DNA of 64,000 bases from Spartinivicinus poritis. Lineage in GTDB: Bacteria; Pseudomonadota; Gammaproteobacteria; Pseudomonadales; Zooshikellaceae. Position numbers and translations under genes: made by a program. The notes under the pieces are model-generated. The model did not search any database and was not told the DNA's origin. It worked only from the letters and a program-made list of their open reading frames with translations. The stretch is from the NCBI RefSeq assembly GCF_028858535.1, contig NZ_JAPMOU010000008.1, positions 62,001 to 126,000 on the forward strand. Direction: 5' to 3'. Positions within the stretch are counted from its first letter, which is position 1. Each line of letters begins with the position of its first letter. Below are positions 49,246 to 58,468 of the stretch, piece after piece.

Positions 49246-50586
49246 TTAAGATGTAGGAGCCAATCGGCTACTGGTTGAAAGCTTGGCTAGCGCCACTGCA
49301 ATTAAAAAGCCTGCAATACCAGGAATTAACCAAGTAAGCCCCTGGCTGGCAAATGGTAGTTGCTGGTATACGTCATGGACTGGCTTAATGGCTTCAATAC
49401 CAGCAGCGTTCAAACCATCAAATAAGCTCACACAGAAAATGGCCAGTAAGGTCAGGCTATTCACCAAGCGAGGGTTTGACAATCGGTCGCTGATAAAGCA
49501 CAGCAGTATTAAGCCAATCGCAACGGGGTAGATAGCGAGTAATGCCGGGATAGCCAATGTCATCAGCTGACTAAGGCCAACATTAGCTACTAACGCGGTA
49601 AGTGCTGTACAAATTATCACAAAGGTACGGTATGACACTTGTGGCCAGCATTCATGAAAATATTCACCACAAGAGGTCATTAATCCAACGGCTGTGGTGA
49701 AGCAAGCTAAAGTAATCGCAATGGCTAAAATGACTTGTCCCCAGTGGCCATAAATTTGATTGATATACACACCAATCATCTGAGCACCATTTATTTTCTC
49801 AGCCATTAAGCCATGGCTGGTAGCACCCAGGTATGCCAGGCTGATATAAACTAACGATAAACCAACTGCGGCAATAAACCCGGCAGCCAAGGTGTACTTT
49901 GTTAGCTGCTTGGAATCAGTAATGCCTCGCTGGCGTAGGCTATTAACAATGACAATACCAAACACCAACGATGCTAAGGTATCTAAGGTTAGATAGCCTT
50001 CTGTAAAGCCTTTACTAAATGGAGAGCCTTCTATTTGAGTAGTTGATTGTAGTTCACCTTGTGGGTTAAGGAAGGTGCCAGCTGCAATCAGTACTAGTAC
50101 AACCACTAATAGAGGGGTAATGACTTTACCAATAGAGTCCATCAGCCTACCTGGGAACAATGAAATTAACAGCACTGCACTGAAGTAAACAATGGAATAC
50201 AACCAGAGGTACTGGTTAGGCTCAGTTGTTAACTCAGCTAGTGGAATGACACTCATCTCATAAGCCACAACTGCCGTTCTTGGAGCCGCAAACAATGGGC
50301 CGATCGACAAGTAAATAACCAGCCCAATAATAAAGGCTACTTTGGCATGTAAGTGCTTAGTAATTGTGGGTAAGCCGCCATTCATTTTTGCAGTGGCAAC
50401 AATACCTAGTAATGGTAACCCAACCCCTGTAAGCAAAAAACCAATCATGACAGGTGTTAGCTCAGCACCCGCATCATAGCCTAAACCTGGCGGTAGTATT
50501 AAATTGCCCGCACCAAGAAATAGGGCAAAAGTCATTAGCCCAATAGCAATAATATCAATTGTTTTAAAACTAGCGTTATGATTCAT
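49246..50586 (-). CDS. brnQ: Branched-chain amino acid transporter BrnQ (LIVCS family)
   Basis: The ATG at 50586 is preceded by AGGT at six bases; the frame extends to a TTG at 50607. The 446-aa protein has twelve hydrophobic segments and family blocks: GLMTFALFLGAGNLILPPG in the first helix, PLFAAPRTAVVAYEM, FPGRLMDSIGKVITPLL, FTEGYLTLDTLASLVFGIV and ITLACFTTAVGLMTS. BrnQ imports Leu, Ile and Val with Na+ or H+. Confidence 0.93.
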   Translation of the reverse strand: MNHNASFKTIDIIAIGLMTFALFLGAGNLILPPGLGYDAGAELTPVMIGFLLTGVGLPLLGIVATAKMNGGLPTITKHLHAKVAFIIGLVIYLSIGPLFAAPRTAVVAYEMSVIPLAELTTEPNQYLWLYSIVYFSAVLLISLFPGRLMDSIGKVITPLLVVVLVLIAAGTFLNPQGELQSTTQIEGSPFSKGFTEGYLTLDTLASLVFGIVIVNSLRQRGITDSKQLTKYTLAAGFIAAVGLSLVYISLAYLGATSHGLMAEKINGAQMIGVYINQIYGHWGQVILAIAITLACFTTAVGLMTSCGEYFHECWPQVSYRTFVIICTALTALVANVGLSQLMTLAIPALLAIYPVAIGLILLCFISDRLSNPRLVNSLTLLAIFCVSLFDGLNAAGIEAIKPVHDVYQQLPFASQGLTWLIPGIAGFLIAVALAKLSTSSRLAPTS

Positions 50587-50964
50587 TAAAAACCTATCAG
50601 CGTGCAAAAATGTAATAGTTCAGTTGTAGGGTAATCCGGGAGAGGGCTCCTACTGGGTAAGTAAGCACCAAGGTGTTAGGGCTGTTTTCGATAGTACGCC
50701 CGCTACACCCAAAGTGAAGGGTATACGCTTCACTCTGGCTACATAAATGCTGCATGCTGAAGTCTTTTGGACATAAGGAACACCTGAAGAATTATATTAC
50801 TTGAGTGTTCCTAATAGCGTTGCCCGCATTACCTGCCAATTGCTGAAATTAAGGGCGGCATTATAATGAACTATACGTAGATGAGTAACAATGTTTCGGT
50901 AAATACTTATAATATGGTTTAAAAAGCATCCAAAAAAGTAAAAAATAATAAAAAAGGACTAGTT
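50587..50964. other. Gene-free stretch with two hairpins
   Basis: AGTGAAG/CTTCACT (50713-50719 and 50728-50734) and AGGAACAC/GTGTTCCT (50776-50783 and 50805-50812) are perfect inverted repeats. No coding frame is convincing. They may be operators or leader structures for the divergent brnQ and GH5 genes. Confidence 0.4.
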
Positions 50965-52389
50965 ATGACTTACTCTGTAAAGGATTTATTACGACCTTTT
51001 AGCTGGTTAATTTTGTTAGCCATGGCTTTAGTGATAGCAGGCTGTAAAATTAAGCCAGATCAGCCCCGTTATATTACGGATCAACATGGCCGTTCCCTGG
51101 TATTGCATGGCCTTAATACCAGCAGTAGTGCTAAATCTGCACCCAACCGATTACCTTGGATTGAAGAAAAAGATGTAGCAAGGGCTGCTAATCAGTGGGG
51201 CTTTAATTTTGTTCGCTTTTTGATCTTTTGGGATCGCCTAGAGCCAGCGCCAGGTGTTTATGATCAGCAGTATTTAGCTGAAATTGCAGAAAGGGTACGC
51301 TGGTATGCTAAGCATAATATGTATGTGTTGTTGGATATGCATCAGGATTTGTATGCATTACAGTTTGGTGGTGATGGTGCACCGGAGTGGGCAACCGTTA
51401 CGGATGGCTTACCGGTTACGGTTCGTTCACCCTGGTGGTTAACTTACTTAGAGCTGGGGGTTACCAGAGCCTTTGATAATTTCTGGGATGGCTCAGGCAG
51501 CCATAGCTATTTACAACAACACTATGCCAATGCCTGGCAGCAGGTCGCGAAATACTTTAAAGACAGCCCAAATGTGATTGGCTATGACCTGATGAATGAG
51601 CCTTATGGTGGCAGCTCCGTTTGGCCATTGTTTGAACCACTTAAATTAAAGCCTTTTTATGATCGCGTCATTAGCAGAATTAGGGCAGTAGATAATGACA
51701 CCTGGTTATTTATTGAGCCACAGGCATTTGGGGTTAATTTCGGAGTAGCTTCTACGTTGGGTGTAATTGACGACCCAAGGCCAGGCAGCTCGCGAATTGT
51801 TTATGCACCGCATTTTTATCCCGTTTTGGTCCATGAAGGAGCTGCCTATAAAGGTAATGTATTAGCGTTTAAATCCTGGCCCGATGCGCGTGTAAAAGAG
51901 CTGAATAAAATGAAAGTACCTTTGGTAGTGGGTGAGTTTGGTATTAGTCCTAATCAGGAAGGCGCCTTACGTTTTATAAATGATGTGACCACTATGGCGG
52001 ATCATATGGGAGCCAGTTGGGCATTTTGGTCCAATGACCCAGGCTCATGGGCGCCAACGGATGCTCAGGGCAAGGAAACAGTACTGGTAGATGGTTTGGT
52101 TCGGGTATACCCCAGAGCGGTAGCTGGGCAAATTGTTAACTTTTTATATGAGCCGGATAAAAAAGAATTTACCTTAACGTTTAATCACAACCCTCAAATA
52201 ACTGCGCCAACAGAAATTTATATACCGGCACATCGTCATTTTCCCAATGGCTGGCAAATTGAGGTTAAACAAGGTATGGATCAATATATGACGACAGACT
52301 GGGATGCAACCAAAGAAATACTAAAGGTGTCGTTTGAAAGTTACCAGTTACCGAGGCAAGTTACTTTGAAGATTAACTCTGCTGGTTGA
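50965..52389 (+). CDS. Lipoprotein glycoside hydrolase family 5 (endoglycoceramidase-like)
   Basis: The 474-aa precursor has a lipobox (VIAGC near residue 28), so it is anchored in the envelope. The GH5 TIM barrel begins with ITDQHGRSLVLHGLNTSSS and FNFVRFLIFWDRLEPAPG; the acid/base Glu is in IGYDLMNEPYGG (about residue 211) and the nucleophile Glu in PLVVGEFGIS (about residue 320). Residues after about 385 form the GH5_C beta-sandwich typical of endoglycoceramidases, which release glycans from glycosphingolipids. Specificity for glycosphingolipid versus other glucosides is inferred from this layout only. GGAC lies upstream of the ATG. Confidence 0.87.
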   Translation: MTYSVKDLLRPFSWLILLAMALVIAGCKIKPDQPRYITDQHGRSLVLHGLNTSSSAKSAPNRLPWIEEKDVARAANQWGFNFVRFLIFWDRLEPAPGVYDQQYLAEIAERVRWYAKHNMYVLLDMHQDLYALQFGGDGAPEWATVTDGLPVTVRSPWWLTYLELGVTRAFDNFWDGSGSHSYLQQHYANAWQQVAKYFKDSPNVIGYDLMNEPYGGSSVWPLFEPLKLKPFYDRVISRIRAVDNDTWLFIEPQAFGVNFGVASTLGVIDDPRPGSSRIVYAPHFYPVLVHEGAAYKGNVLAFKSWPDARVKELNKMKVPLVVGEFGISPNQEGALRFINDVTTMADHMGASWAFWSNDPGSWAPTDAQGKETVLVDGLVRVYPRAVAGQIVNFLYEPDKKEFTLTFNHNPQITAPTEIYIPAHRHFPNGWQIEVKQGMDQYMTTDWDATKEILKVSFESYQLPRQVTLKINSAG

Positions 52390-52467
52390 GCTTGATGCTT
52401 GAGTCTGGTTGGGTATTTCTATTGTCGAAGTAAAAGAAATATCTGATCAGATGCTCCTAGAATCTGA

Positions 52468-52554
52468 GGGTGTCGCGAAAGTCTTGCAGTAGCAGACTTG
52501 CCCTTAGCTACAGAACACCCTGCCACCCCATATCCGCTAAGTTTTGCGACAGCC
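52468..52554. repeat. Second copy of the MITE-like end sequence
   Basis: GGGTGTCGCGAAA (52468-52480) and TTTTGCGACAGCC (52542-52554) are inverted repeats (11 of 13 pairs). The right end reads GGCTGTCGCAAAACT on the other strand, the same as the element in the TPP riboswitch. Internally, 52487-52503 matches 58366-58382 in inverse orientation. It lies between the GH5 gene and ada. Confidence 0.55.
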
Positions 52555-52672
52555 ACATCTCCAAAAATACTTGTTCAGTTTTCGGTTGTCGGTTGATAGC
52601 CATATTGGCTACTGTATAGCTAAGAGAATATGGCCTCGGCTTGTGGGCTATATGGACGTTAAGGTTATATAA

Positions 52673-53731
52673 ATGCTAGTAACAGATCAGAAAACAATAA
52701 GTAACTACTATCAAGCGCTATTGGATAGAGAGCCAAGCTACGTAGGCATATTTTATGTGGGGGTGAAAACTACATCTGTGTTCTGTATTTCAACCTGTCG
52801 AGCGCGCAAGCCCAAGTTAGAAAATGTTGAATTTTTCACCACCTTAAAAGAGGCTTTGGATGCAGGCTACCGACCCTGTAAAGTATGCAAGCCTGCTGAA
52901 AATGCTAATGAAGCACCAAAGCCAGTAGAACAAGCAATAAAACTGGTGAAGGAAAATCCCAAGGAAAAAATTACAGACTGGCAACTGCGAGAACATCAAA
53001 TCAGTCCAGAGCTAGTGAGAAGGTGGTTTAAAAAAAATTATGGGATGACTTTTCAGGCTTATCAACGGATGTATCGAATCAATAATGCGCTTCAAGAATT
53101 GAAAGATGGCAAAACCGCAACTGAAACGGCTTTTGATGCAGGGTATGATTCACTTAGCGGTTTCGGTTATACTTATAAAAAATTTATTGGCAAATCGCCT
53201 AAAAATAGTACTGGCCATGATATTATTTTAATAAGCCGGTTGACCACACCACTAGGGCCAATGTTTGTTTGTGCAACAGATCAAGGCGTTTGCTTATTAG
53301 AATTTGTTGACAGACGCATGTTGGAAACCGAGTTTAAAGATTTACAACAGCGATTAAAAGCGAAAATCATTGCTGGTGAAAATCAACATATTAAACAGGC
53401 TAAACAAGAAATAGCTGAATACTTTGCAGGTGAACGAACAACCTTTACCGTTACACTACACACGCCGTGTACTGATTTTCAAAATGCAGTTTGGGAGTGC
53501 TTAAAAGCAATACCCTATGGTCAAACCTGTTCTTATCAACAGCAAGCAGAAAAAATAAACAAACCTAAAGCGGTAAGAGCCGTTGCAACCGCTAACGGCT
53601 GTAACCGAATAGCGATCATCATCCCTTGTCATCGCGTTATTGGTAAAGATGGTAAACTGGTAGGGTATGCAGGTGGGCTAGAGAGAAAACGTTGGTTATT
53701 GGAGCATGAGCGGAAAAGTTTGAATTTATAA
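52673..53731 (+). CDS. ada: Bifunctional Ada: transcriptional activator and methylated-DNA cysteine methyltransferase
   Basis: The 352-aa protein has all Ada parts: zinc cysteines C38, C42, C69 and C72 at the same numbers as E. coli Ada (C38 receives the methyl group from phosphotriesters), an AraC-type HTH (about 85-180: AFDAGYDSLSGFGYTYKKFIG), and a C-terminal O6-alkylguanine transferase with the active Cys at 319 in IIPCHRVIG and YAGGLERKRWLLEHE. Methylated Ada activates alkylation-repair genes and usually itself. It starts a plus-strand run with a nucleotidyltransferase, a LysE exporter and a methyltransferase. Confidence 0.95.
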   Translation: MLVTDQKTISNYYQALLDREPSYVGIFYVGVKTTSVFCISTCRARKPKLENVEFFTTLKEALDAGYRPCKVCKPAENANEAPKPVEQAIKLVKENPKEKITDWQLREHQISPELVRRWFKKNYGMTFQAYQRMYRINNALQELKDGKTATETAFDAGYDSLSGFGYTYKKFIGKSPKNSTGHDIILISRLTTPLGPMFVCATDQGVCLLEFVDRRMLETEFKDLQQRLKAKIIAGENQHIKQAKQEIAEYFAGERTTFTVTLHTPCTDFQNAVWECLKAIPYGQTCSYQQQAEKINKPKAVRAVATANGCNRIAIIIPCHRVIGKDGKLVGYAGGLERKRWLLEHERKSLNL

Positions 53732-53732
53732 A

Positions 53733-54206
53733 ATGAATAATATTGAATTTCTTTGTCAGGTACACCAATATTTGTTAGCAAAAGGTGTTGATAATTGGGT
53801 TTTTGGCGGATGGGCAGAGGAACTGTATCAACTAAGAGAGCCTAGTTGGCATAGTGATATTGACCTATTAGTAAAAGATCACTGTTTTACTTGTGTAGAT
53901 AATTTGCTTAAGTCTGACGATACGCTTGTAGATATTCCTGAAAAGCGTTTCTCGCATAAACGAGCTTTTGAATACCACTCTATTAGAGTCGAACTATTTC
54001 TTGTTGATCCAGTTACCTTAACGACCAACTTCTTTGCTGATTGTTATTTATTGCAATGGCCAGTTGATACTTTTCATAATAGACTGGAACTCCCTGGCCT
54101 TCGTATTTGTAGTAAAGCGGCATTACAAGCATACCGTGGAGTTCATAAGAAAATTGTTGCCAAGCACAAGCTACAGTTTTTGGAGTTTGAAAATGAAAGT
54201 AATTGA
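53733..54206 (+). CDS. Nucleotidyltransferase (aminoglycoside adenylyltransferase-like)
   Basis: The 157-aa protein has the minimal nucleotidyltransferase core: NWVFGGWAEELYQLREPSW leading to HSDIDLLVKD, where the GGW and DxD residues bind Mg-ATP. The family (PF10706-like) includes aminoglycoside 2''-adenylyltransferase and many uncharacterised proteins, so resistance function is not established. The start codon lies one base after the ada stop, suggesting co-expression with ada. Confidence 0.78.
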   Translation: MNNIEFLCQVHQYLLAKGVDNWVFGGWAEELYQLREPSWHSDIDLLVKDHCFTCVDNLLKSDDTLVDIPEKRFSHKRAFEYHSIRVELFLVDPVTLTTNFFADCYLLQWPVDTFHNRLELPGLRICSKAALQAYRGVHKKIVAKHKLQFLEFENESN

Positions 54207-54236
54207 CATTACTTTATTGTAAAATGGATAGTTAAT

Positions 54237-54857
54237 ATGATATCGATCGAATTTATTATTACCTCATTAGTGGTTGTGTTAATACCAGGGACCGGAGTGC
54301 TCTATACAGTAGCAACAGGGCTATTTATGGGAGCAAGGGCGAGTATATATGCAGCTATTGGCTGCACACTAGGTATTGTTCCATCACTACTAGCAAGTGT
54401 TATGGGATTGGCAGTTATTTTTCATACCAGTGCACTTGCCTTTCAAGCTATTAAGTATGCTGGTGTTGCATACTTGTTGTTTCTTGCTTGGTCAATGTGG
54501 CGCTCTAGTGCTCCTTTAACGCTAGAAAGTGAGCACCATGAAAAGCAAGGGGCATTTTCAGTTGCTTTGAAAGGCTTTTTAATCAATATACTTAACCCTA
54601 AGCTAACCATATTCTTCCTTGCTTTTTTACCGCAGTTTCTTCCCCAGCAAATAGAACAACCTATGTTAAATATGGTGGCGCTTGGTAGTGTTTTTATGAT
54701 TATGACTTTTGTCGTTTTTATCATCTATGGTCTGCTTGCGAATAGTATTCGTCACTATATTATTCACTCTGAAAAAGTGAATATGCTGATTCAGAAAGGT
54801 TTTGCTGGAAGCTTCGCTGCATTAGGGTTGAAACTGGCATTCACTGAAAACACATAG
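54237..54857 (+). CDS. LysE/RhtB-family amino acid exporter
   Basis: The 206-aa protein has six hydrophobic segments and the family start LVVVLIPGTGVLYTVATGLFMG (VLIPGTGVLYTVATG shown as core) plus KGFLINILNPKLTIFFLAFLP, the RhtB-type signature of threonine/homoserine exporters. The glycines and the Asn-Pro-Lys are conserved. It lies 30 bp after the nucleotidyltransferase gene. Confidence 0.9.
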   Translation: MISIEFIITSLVVVLIPGTGVLYTVATGLFMGARASIYAAIGCTLGIVPSLLASVMGLAVIFHTSALAFQAIKYAGVAYLLFLAWSMWRSSAPLTLESEHHEKQGAFSVALKGFLINILNPKLTIFFLAFLPQFLPQQIEQPMLNMVALGSVFMIMTFVVFIIYGLLANSIRHYIIHSEKVNMLIQKGFAGSFAALGLKLAFTENT

Positions 54858-54893
54858 TGGTATAATACAAAAGTTTATTTGAAAAGTTGCTAC

Positions 54894-55466
54894 ATGCATA
54901 AAAAAATATCAGATGAATATAGAGCGAAAGGAATCACTGGCTATTACAAAAATGAAGGTGAGTTTTATAGAAACCCCCATGAGCCACTACTTGAAAGTTT
55001 ATTGAAGCAGTCGCTTAGTAAAAAATCAATCAGCAAGGGTTGTATGCTTGATTTGGCTTGCGGTAGTGGAGAGATCACAATAATACTGGAGAAATATGGC
55101 TTTACCCATATTGAGGCCATTGACCCTTACACATATAAGGCATATAAAAGTCGCACGGGTAGGCATGCTGAAAAATTCAGTTTCGAAGAGATTGCTCAAG
55201 GTGGTATAGCTGGCAAGCAATATGAGCTGGTTATATGCAGCTTTGCTATGCATCTAGTGGATGAGTCTTGGTTACCAAAGCTTTGTTTTCACTTGAGCCT
55301 TATCGCTAATCACTTAATCATACTCACACCGCTTAAACGACCGAAAATCCAGGCAGATTGGGGATGGATTTTGGATTTTGAGCTGCTAGAAAACCGAGTT
55401 AGAGCCAGGTCTTATAGTTCTTTGTATAAGCAGGAAGTAGCAACAACGCAAGACCTGGTCCGATAG
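54894..55466 (+). CDS. Class I SAM-dependent methyltransferase
   Basis: ATG at 54894 is preferred over the TTG at 54879. The 190-aa protein has a Rossmann motif I, MLDLACGSGEITIIL, an acidic residue after beta-2 (IEAIDPY), and motif IV-like YELVICSFAMHLVDESWL, followed by LIILTPLKRP. The substrate is unknown. It is the last gene of the ada-led run. Confidence 0.8.
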   Translation: MHKKISDEYRAKGITGYYKNEGEFYRNPHEPLLESLLKQSLSKKSISKGCMLDLACGSGEITIILEKYGFTHIEAIDPYTYKAYKSRTGRHAEKFSFEEIAQGGIAGKQYELVICSFAMHLVDESWLPKLCFHLSLIANHLIILTPLKRPKIQADWGWILDFELLENRVRARSYSSLYKQEVATTQDLVR

Positions 55467-55561
55467 TCTGCTATAGGTCTCCTCATGGTAATTCTGTGGC
55501 TTTTAACCTAGTCTATAGGCAAAGCGAATGGTTGAATGAAGTCATATTTGAGTAGTTAACT

Positions 55562-56365
55562 ATGAAAATCTTTCTAGCGTTTTTTACTCTATCAGCTTGG
55601 ATACTGATTAACTCAGTTTCTGCATCGGCTCGCCCGTTGAATATTGTTGGTGAGTCATTTCCCCCTTATGAGTTTGAGTACGAGGGTAGGATTGTTGGTA
55701 TTGATATAGATATTATTAAATATATTTTTGATAAGTTTGGAGTTGAATATACCGTTAGATTAATGCCTTGGAAAAGAGCGTGGCACGAAGTTGAAAACGC
55801 TAGAGTAGATGCAATTCTTGGCGCATCGCGTAAAAAAGTTAGAGAGCCTTTTGTCTATTATCCTCAAGAAGATATGTGGAAAAGCAGTTATATATTCTTT
55901 TCTAGAGGAAAAATGAGTCAACCGGTTGAAATTGACTATGATACCCCCTTAAAAAATTTAAAGACAATAGGTGTTGTAAGAGGTTATTCTTACCATGACT
56001 CATTTTGGCAAAAGTACCCAAATAGAAACGACGGTACGCTAAATCCATTACTAGAAGAAGCAACAGATGTTCAACAGAGTTTTTTGAAACTAGCCAATGG
56101 AAGGATAGACTTTTTTATTATTGACAAAACAGTAGGCCATTTTGTTGTTAATGACTTGAAACTAAGGCATAAAGTCACATATTCAACGAAAATTTTATTT
56201 GAAAAAGGGTATACCATGCCGTTTGTTAAAAGGTCAGATTATCCAAATATTCGTGCTTTGTCAGTTGCTTTTAATGCAGAGCTATCACAAATGAAAGCCT
56301 CAGGGCTGTATGATGAGATAATTAATAAATGGATGAATTGTGAAAAGGTGATTGATTGTATTTGA
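55562..56365 (+). CDS. Periplasmic solute-binding protein, SBP_bac_3 family
   Basis: The 267-aa protein has a signal peptide (about 1-23, SASA/RP) and a well-conserved pattern: LNIVGESFPPYEFEYEGRI, VGIDIDIIKYIFDKF, LMPWKRAWHEVENARVDAI, REPFVYYPQEDMW, IGVVRGYSYHDSFW and DVQQSFLKLANGRIDFFIID. It is the most canonical copy in the window. Again there is no permease or ATPase nearby. Confidence 0.83.
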   Translation: MKIFLAFFTLSAWILINSVSASARPLNIVGESFPPYEFEYEGRIVGIDIDIIKYIFDKFGVEYTVRLMPWKRAWHEVENARVDAILGASRKKVREPFVYYPQEDMWKSSYIFFSRGKMSQPVEIDYDTPLKNLKTIGVVRGYSYHDSFWQKYPNRNDGTLNPLLEEATDVQQSFLKLANGRIDFFIIDKTVGHFVVNDLKLRHKVTYSTKILFEKGYTMPFVKRSDYPNIRALSVAFNAELSQMKASGLYDEIINKWMNCEKVIDCI

Positions 56366-56841
56366 TAGCTGTTACACCTAATGCAAAGAGTGTGTATAAA
56401 AAATAAAGAATAATAAATAAAAAATAGGTGAATGTCAGGCAATGTTTGAAGTGCTGTAAACAAAGTTGATTAGCTTATAATACTGTAGTTGTAGTAAGCC
56501 AAAGCACGTCGACTATACTATTGTAGGACTTACTTGATTTTAAGGGCTTGCTCGCTAATTTAAAATAAATTTTCATTTCATGCTAGTCTCTTTACCAATG
56601 GCAGTGGTCATGAGTAGCCGCTCGATCTAAGCACAGATCAGATCAAGAATAGATTTTACAATACCAATCATGTTGTATTGACAGGTATTGGTCTTAGCTC
56701 ATCATCTGATAATGCTTCGGGGATTACTGGTGCGGTTGGCTGGATTGACTAAACAACCAATAGTAGCTTAGCTGTAGACCCGATCATTATCTGGACATAA
56801 AATGAACCCTTCACTATACCAGTTGAAGGGTTATATCTAAT
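56366..56841 (+). other. Gene-poor stretch with an ORF remnant and a hairpin before the SDR gene
   Basis: 56618-56752 is an open frame without a start that encodes protein-like sequence (NTNHVVLTGIGLSSSSDN, GAVGWID, stop), probably the tail of a lost gene. AACCCTTCA (56805-56813) and TGAAGGGTT (56824-56832) form a 9-bp hairpin ten bases before the ATG of the SDR gene and cover its only purine-rich ribosome site, so it may be a terminator for upstream transcripts or a translation control element. Confidence 0.4.
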
Positions 56842-57543
56842 ATGGAAAATCATCATACTGTTTTAATCACAGGTGCTAATCGTGGTTTGGGGCTGGAAGC
56901 TGTCAAGCAATACGCAAGTGCTGGCTGGCAGGTAATAGCCACTTGTCGTACACCAAAAACTGCAACAGAACTGGGCCAGTTGGCGCAAGAAAATCCATCA
57001 GTCAGTGTCTATCAGTTGGATATAAATGACCTTGAGTCAATCACTTTATTGGCCAAACAGCTTGATCAGCAAGCCATTGATCTGCTGTGGTGTAATGCCG
57101 GTGTTTATGGGCCTAAAGGGATCGGTTTGGGGGAAATAACAGCAGATACTTGGATGGATACGTTGAAAACCAACACAGTTGCACCTTTGTTATTGGTACA
57201 GCAGTTTTTGCCTCATATCCGTCGTAGTCAACTGAAAACCATTGCATTAATGACCAGCAAAATGGGGAGTATGGAGGATAATACCAGTGGTGGCAGCTAT
57301 ATTTATCGAAGCTCTAAAGCAGGGTTGAATGCGGTAGGTAAAAGCTTAGCGGAAGACCTGCGCAGTGAAAGTATTAAGGTTGCGTTGTTGCACCCAGGCT
57401 GGGTAAAAACTGATATGGGTGGGCCTAGTGCACTGATTGATGTGACTACTTCAATTAGTGGATTACGCCAAGTGATTAAGTCATTAACCCTGGAAAACAG
57501 TGGTTCATTTTATGCTTATGATGGACAGGAAATTCCCTGGTAG
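56842..57543 (+). CDS. Short-chain dehydrogenase/reductase
   Basis: The 233-aa protein is a classical SDR: the dinucleotide-binding TGANRGLG near residue 9, LDINDLE (acidic residue binding the adenine), NAGVYGPKG, the catalytic Ser in MTSKMGSM and YRSSKAG with the Tyr-x-x-x-Lys motif, and HPGWVKTDMGG after it. Such C-factor-like SDRs act on unknown carbonyl substrates with NAD(P)H. Confidence 0.9.
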   Translation: MENHHTVLITGANRGLGLEAVKQYASAGWQVIATCRTPKTATELGQLAQENPSVSVYQLDINDLESITLLAKQLDQQAIDLLWCNAGVYGPKGIGLGEITADTWMDTLKTNTVAPLLLVQQFLPHIRRSQLKTIALMTSKMGSMEDNTSGGSYIYRSSKAGLNAVGKSLAEDLRSESIKVALLHPGWVKTDMGGPSALIDVTTSISGLRQVIKSLTLENSGSFYAYDGQEIPW

Positions 57544-57693
57544 TTATTTAATATGACATGGAATTAAAAAACAAAATCATAGTGCTTTTTACATAATAAT
57601 GCACATCAATAAACAAACGTTACATTCGTTGTACTTTTACTGCTGTATATTTTATTAAGGGTGCCCTTCAAAATATAACTAAAGGAGCTTAAT

Positions 57694-57867
57694 ATGTTAA
57701 AGAAGGTAACGTTTGTTTTAGCGTTAACTGTTGCTTCAATTGTACATGCTGAGACTGATCCTGAACCCGCAGATGCTGGACTGCTCGATAAATTGATTGA
57801 AGCTATCAAAACTAATGTATGTGGTGCACGTTTAACCAGTGGAAGGTGTGATTTTAGACCAGGATAG
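57694..57867 (+). CDS. Short secreted peptide, 57 aa
   Basis: A plus-strand gene below the usual size cut-off: AAAGGAG stands seven bases before the ATG, a strong ribosome site. The product has a complete signal peptide (MLKKVTFVLALTVASIVHA, cleaved before ETD) and a mature peptide of about 38 residues: an acidic start, a helix (LLDKLIEAIKT) and a basic C-terminal end with two cysteines, in NVCGAR and GRCDFR, probably one disulfide. A minus-strand frame across it is a shadow. Function unknown; a bacteriocin-like, signalling or inhibitor peptide are all possible. Confidence 0.65.
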   Translation: MLKKVTFVLALTVASIVHAETDPEPADAGLLDKLIEAIKTNVCGARLTSGRCDFRPG

Positions 57868-57950
57868 CCATTAATTTATATCGTTAGAAATAATGATGTA
57901 TTAGCTAATTGGGTGTTTATTAATTCTTTTAAAGCCAAAAAGAGTTGTAA

Positions 57951-58235
57951 CTATATTTCGCCGGTTTTTCGCTTAACGGGGTAGGGTAGTTCAATTGTGA
58001 TATCGGATGTAGGTTTGGCACAGCAGGCAAGAATGCGCCCTTTGGGAGTAAACGCAATCGGTTCTTCAGTATATTTAATGTTGCCATTAATTAGTTCTAC
58101 CTGGCAGGCTCCGCAATAACCTTGACGGCATTGATATTCCGTTACCAGTTGTTGAGCTTCCATTGCTTCCAGCAGGGTATGCTCTTCACGAGGAATAAAA
58201 CTAAAGCCGTCTATTATTTTAATGATATTTGCCAT
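57951..58235 (-). CDS. yfaE: 2Fe-2S ferredoxin YfaE, diferric-tyrosyl radical maintenance
   Basis: The ATG at 58235 has AAGGA seven bases upstream and is preferred over the frame extension to 58265. The 94-aa plant-type ferredoxin has CRQGYCGACQV followed by LACCAKP, giving the four Cys ligands of a [2Fe-2S] cluster. It is the third gene after nrdA and nrdB on the same strand; in enterobacteria YfaE delivers electrons to maintain the NrdB cofactor. Confidence 0.9.
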   Translation of the reverse strand: MANIIKIIDGFSFIPREEHTLLEAMEAQQLVTEYQCRQGYCGACQVELINGNIKYTEEPIAFTPKGRILACCAKPTSDITIELPYPVKRKTGEI

Positions 58236-58365
58236 ATTTATCCTTCGCGAATGACCTTTAGGCATTGTTATCTTCGTTCTTGACCACCATGGAAGGTGGA
58301 AACTCAGTTAAAGCATGGAGCGTTTAACTGTCACCCCAGTCACTTAGTTTGACCTAAGCTCCTGG

Positions 58366-58382
58366 GGGCAAGTCTGCTACTG
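58366..58382. repeat. 17-bp dispersed repeat
   Basis: GGGCAAGTCTGCTACTG occurs here and, inverted, at 52487-52503 within the MITE-like repeat. It lies between yfaE and nrdB and may be a degraded third copy. The 233 bp between the genes hold nothing else. Confidence 0.45.
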
Positions 58383-58468
58383 GAACTCGCCTTGCCTAAA
58401 AGCCCTTCGCATTGGCTATATTTTATTGCAAGGCTTGTGCAGTGTTTGAATCTTGCACTAGCAATAGA

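Noticed and set aside
57606-57809. Minus-strand ORF of 67 codons
   Set aside because: It is the antisense shadow of the short secreted peptide gene, which has the ribosome site and signal peptide.
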